Part shown: positions 62,402 through 64,000 of the stretch, one piece after another
How the letters are laid out: each line of letters starts with the position of its first letter
How positions within the stretch are numbered: position 1 is the stretch's first letter
Origin: Akkermansia muciniphila
GTDB taxonomy: Bacteria > Verrucomicrobiota > Verrucomicrobiia > Verrucomicrobiales > DEV007
Direction of reading: 5' to 3'
Assembly (NCBI GenBank): GCA_945883495.1
Contig: CAMCXS010000011.1
Location: forward strand, 30,323 to 94,322
Length of the DNA stretch: 64,000 nt
The notes under the pieces: generated by a model
Databases searched by the model: none
Told to the model about the DNA's origin: nothing
What the model saw: the letters and a program-made list of their open reading frames with translations, nothing else
Program-made: the position numbers and the translations under genes

Positions 62402-64000
62402 TCAGGAGCGGTAGATGAATTCAGGGGAGTTGATGAGGGCCCAGATGACGTCTTCGCATCGGGTGCGCCAGGAGGCCGTGAGCTGATTGGTCGGGGGATC
62501 GCCTCGTTCCGCCTCGGCCGCCACTTCTTGCTTGGCGACGTTGGCTTCCGGTTGCAGGTGATTGGTCCAGGTGACGAACTTGGGCGGCGTGTGCGGCTTG
62601 GCCGCGGGAGGGGCATCGGGCACGACGCGGGTGGCGAAGCCTTCGTTGAGATAAGCGATATACTTCTGCTTTTCCTCGGCGGTGGCGGGCCGGGTCAGGA
62701 TGCGGTGGTAGAGATCGTCGATGAGCGCATCGGCCGATGGCGCGGAGATGGCCACCTGAGTCAGTTCGTGGTCGTCGCTCAACCGGGTGACCCAACGAGT
62801 GAGCACGCCATTGGCGAGGATCGCGGGTTGCAGGGCGTTCGGCGCGGTGTCGCGGGTGGAGGTGGGATCTTGCCGGGCGCCGCGCCAACCGAAGGCCGAG
62901 AGGACATCGGCCATGGCCTGAAGACGCGGCAAGGAGAGGCTGGGGCGATCCCGTTCATTGGAGAGCGAGGCCAGCATCCAAGCCCGTCCCGGGGTGCCGA
63001 GGTGGGTGGAGTTTTTGATGTCGCGCCGTCCATTGAGATCGAGGCAGAGCGGCTCGACGACCACGGGTTTGCCGGTGGTGGCGATCATGGAATCGACGAC
63101 TTGCTCGGCGAGCAAGCGGCGCGGTTCCGGAGCGGTGTAGAGCGGGTCAGGCGCGCGGAGATTGGAATCGGTGGCGCGTTGGTAAGCGGCGGAGGTGAAG
63201 ATGAGGCGAGCCAGGGGCTTCACCTGATACCCGTTGCGAACGAATTCGCGGCCGAGCCAACGCAGCAACTCGGGGTGAGTGGGCTTGCCCTTTTCCCAAT
63301 CGTCCAACGGTTCCACAATCCCGCGGCCCATGTAACGCGCCCAGATGCGATTGACGACGACTTGGGCAAACCGCTCGTTCTGGGGCGAAGTCAGCAGCAA
63401 GGCGAGGCGCTCCCGGGGATCCTCTGCGGTGGAGCCGAGTTTGGCGGGGACGAAGGATTCAAACGGCCAAACGGGTGGCACCTTGGTGCCCGGCTTCAGC
63501 GTGACCTCGATCAGTGCTTTGCGACCGCCGGCGTGGAGCTTCACCGGATCGACGCTGCTCGTCACCGGGACATCGATGGGGGAGGATGCGAGCATCGCCC
63601 CGAGTTGGAAGAGCTGCTCTTGTTTGGTCGCACCGGTCGGGGAATCGTGGCAACGGGAACACTTCGTTTCCACGCCCAGCAGCGCCGCCGTGATGATGGT
63701 CCCTTTGGCGGCGAAGGGGGCATCGTTTTGCGAAGCCACCCCGAACCCAGCGGGACCGCCGGTGGATGAAGCGCCGCGTTGCAGCACAAGTTGGGTCACC
63801 ATCCGGTCGAGCGGCAGATCATCCACGAGGGCATCCCGGAGCCACCAACGGAACGGACCGGTGTTGTTCAGCGTCGGATTGAGAATGTTCGGATTCTCCG
63901 CGAGGAGGTCTTGCCACATCGGCATCCAGGCGTCGGCCCAACGCGGGTCGGCAAGGAGGCGATCGATCAGCTTGGTGCGCTTTTGCGGGTCGGTGTCGGC
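62402..64000 (-). CDS. DUF1549/DUF1553 protein, 5' end beyond the right edge
   Basis: At least 532 residues; the frame is open through 64000, so the start is outside the window. The visible part begins in DUF1549 ([40 protein letters not shown]). It includes [20 protein letters not shown], a CxxCH haem-like motif. DUF1553 follows ([60 protein letters not shown]) and ends [16 protein letters not shown]. These proteins often carry an N-terminal cytochrome-c domain. It is co-transcribed with the DUF1501 gene. Confidence 0.92.
   Translation of the reverse strand, partial: ADTDPQKRTKLIDRLLADPRWADAWMPMWQDLLAENPNILNPTLNNTGPFRWWLRDALVDDLPLDRMVTQLVLQRGASSTGGPAGFGVASQNDAPFAAKGTIITAALLGVETKCSRCHDSPTGATKQEQLFQLGAMLASSPIDVPVTSSVDPVKLHAGGRKALIEVTLKPGTKVPPVWPFESFVPAKLGSTAEDPRERLALLLTSPQNERFAQVVVNRIWARYMGRGIVEPLDDWEKGKPTHPELLRWLGREFVRNGYQVKPLARLIFTSAAYQRATDSNLRAPDPLYTAPEPRRLLAEQVVDSMIATTGKPVVVEPLCLDLNGRRDIKNSTHLGTPGRAWMLASLSNERDRPSLSLPRLQAMADVLSAFGWRGARQDPTSTRDTAPNALQPAILANGVLTRWVTRLSDDHELTQVAISAPSADALIDDLYHRILTRPATAEEKQKYIAYLNEGFATRVVPDAPPAAKPHTPPKFVTWTNHLQPEANVAKQEVAAEAERGDPPTNQLTASWRTRCEDVIWALINSPEFIYRS

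Overview
The window is GC-rich and densely coded. It carries families typical of the Planctomycetota/Verrucomicrobiota: DUF1501, DUF1549/DUF1553 and DUF1585 proteins, two secreted S1 sulfatases, a sialate O-acetylesterase, an NHL propeller and a beta-helix protein. I favour Verrucomicrobiota on overall gene content, but no rRNA or tRNA is present to settle it.

Region 1 (about 0.3-14 kb) is an accessory, conflict-type island. It holds three unlike TIR-domain proteins: TIR-STAND NTPase-membrane segment-FGE domain (475-3282), a frameshifted TIR-FGE gene (4432-5600), and a leucine-rich repeat-Roc GTPase-COR-TIR protein (8232-11210). It also holds a stand-alone FGE-domain protein (11754-12554), a decayed paralogue (13141-13567), and intact or broken toxin-antitoxin modules. 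Repeats fill the gaps: a family of ~115-bp palindromic elements, two arrays of ~42-bp tandem repeats beside homologous 3' gene ends, and REP-like mosaics. The FGE domains lack the catalytic cysteines of sulfatase-activating enzymes by hand alignment. They end in the C-type-lectin scaffold (GGSW...CRSA.R...GFR) that diversity-generating retroelements are known to diversify. No reverse transcriptase or template repeat lies in the window, so that link is a hypothesis.

Region 2 (14-41.5 kb) looks chromosomal. It has a VOC protein, two sulfatases flanking an NHL protein, an overlapping LOG-tlyA-NAD kinase operon, DAHP synthase, a secreted beta-helix protein, superoxide dismutase with a GT87-like membrane protein, a 2-hydroxyacid dehydrogenase coupled to a P-type cation ATPase, a glutathione peroxidase, a thioesterase, an amidase, a Ppx/GppA phosphatase, and a DUF2868-GTPase-dipeptide epimerase operon.

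Region 3 (41.5-64 kb) holds metal handling (an RND tripartite efflux operon with two small accessory proteins, and a permease pair with a His-rich partner), carbohydrate-related secreted proteins, an overlapping ROK kinase-ppk1-ribokinase operon, clpB, and a DUF1553-DUF1501 pair running off the right edge.

Across the core regions, neighbouring genes on one strand often overlap by 1-4 bases (ATGA, TGATG, GTGA), which points to translational coupling. Many starts were chosen on that basis.
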